This document shows, in pieces, positions 30,325-30,327 of a stretch of DNA of 30,327 nt. Under the pieces are notes generated by a model. It saw nothing but the letters and a program-made list of their open reading frames with translations, searched no databases and was not told the DNA's origin. Both the position numbers and the translations under genes were made by a program. The stretch spans positions 1 to 30,327 of the forward strand of contig NZ_CABFLM010000053.1 in assembly GCF_901873365.1 (NCBI RefSeq). Direction: 5' to 3'. Source of the stretch: an uncultured Aggregatibacter sp. Lineage in GTDB: Bacteria > Pseudomonadota > Gammaproteobacteria > Enterobacterales > Pasteurellaceae. Within the stretch, counting starts at the first letter, position 1; each line of letters starts with the position of its first letter.

Positions 30325-30327
30325 CTT

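Overview
The window looks like a chromosome segment of a Pasteurellaceae bacterium. The Haemophilus-type DNA uptake signal (9-bp core AAGTGCGGT) occurs at least 20 times on both strands. Gene order and protein sequences (luxS-purT, yqaA-yqaB, ilvG-ilvM-ilvD, napDAGHBC, gltX) fit the Haemophilus/Aggregatibacter branch. Aggregatibacter is my best guess, but the genus is an inference.

Layout. 1-705: array of short palindromes (REP elements) behind a terminator. 1034-9481: one very large trimeric autotransporter adhesin gene with its own promoter and terminator. 9558-11572: a dense REP array with an intact REP-associated tyrosine transposase gene (RAYT, 10728-11264, minus) inside it. 11680-13378 (minus): luxS-purT. 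13482-13563 (plus): a probable small RNA divergent from luxS, in the position MicA holds in enterobacteria. 13590-14743 (minus): yqaB and yqaA. 14866-15255: stand-alone PRD-domain protein. 15352-19188 (minus): ilvG-ilvM-ilvD for branched-chain amino acids. 19342-20546: Cof-type phosphatase and fluoride channel crcB, running tail to tail into pldB. 21715-27406: periplasmic nitrate reductase operon napDAGHBC, without napF. 27506-28300: a third, more decayed REP array. 28478-30077 (minus): gltX and tRNA-Ala(GGC). 30249-30324: tRNA-Val(UAC).

The most unusual content is the REP system. About 42 copies of a 22-nt element (GTAG foot plus an 18-nt palindrome) sit in three clusters, each next to an intrinsic terminator. 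Two stem variants differ by a compensated base-pair swap. Larger composite units carry both REPs and an uptake signal and recur in all three clusters. The RAYT gene and its extended -10 promoter are framed by REPs whose GTAG feet point inward, which is the architecture called a REPtron. Two of the clusters flank the adhesin gene and share a 46/48 inverted match, so they could support rearrangement of the whole adhesin locus.

The metabolic genes are ordinary: AI-2/methyl-cycle and formate-dependent purine synthesis, branched-chain amino acid synthesis, nitrate respiration and glutamyl-tRNA charging. All functional calls come from reading motifs and family resemblance; no search was run.
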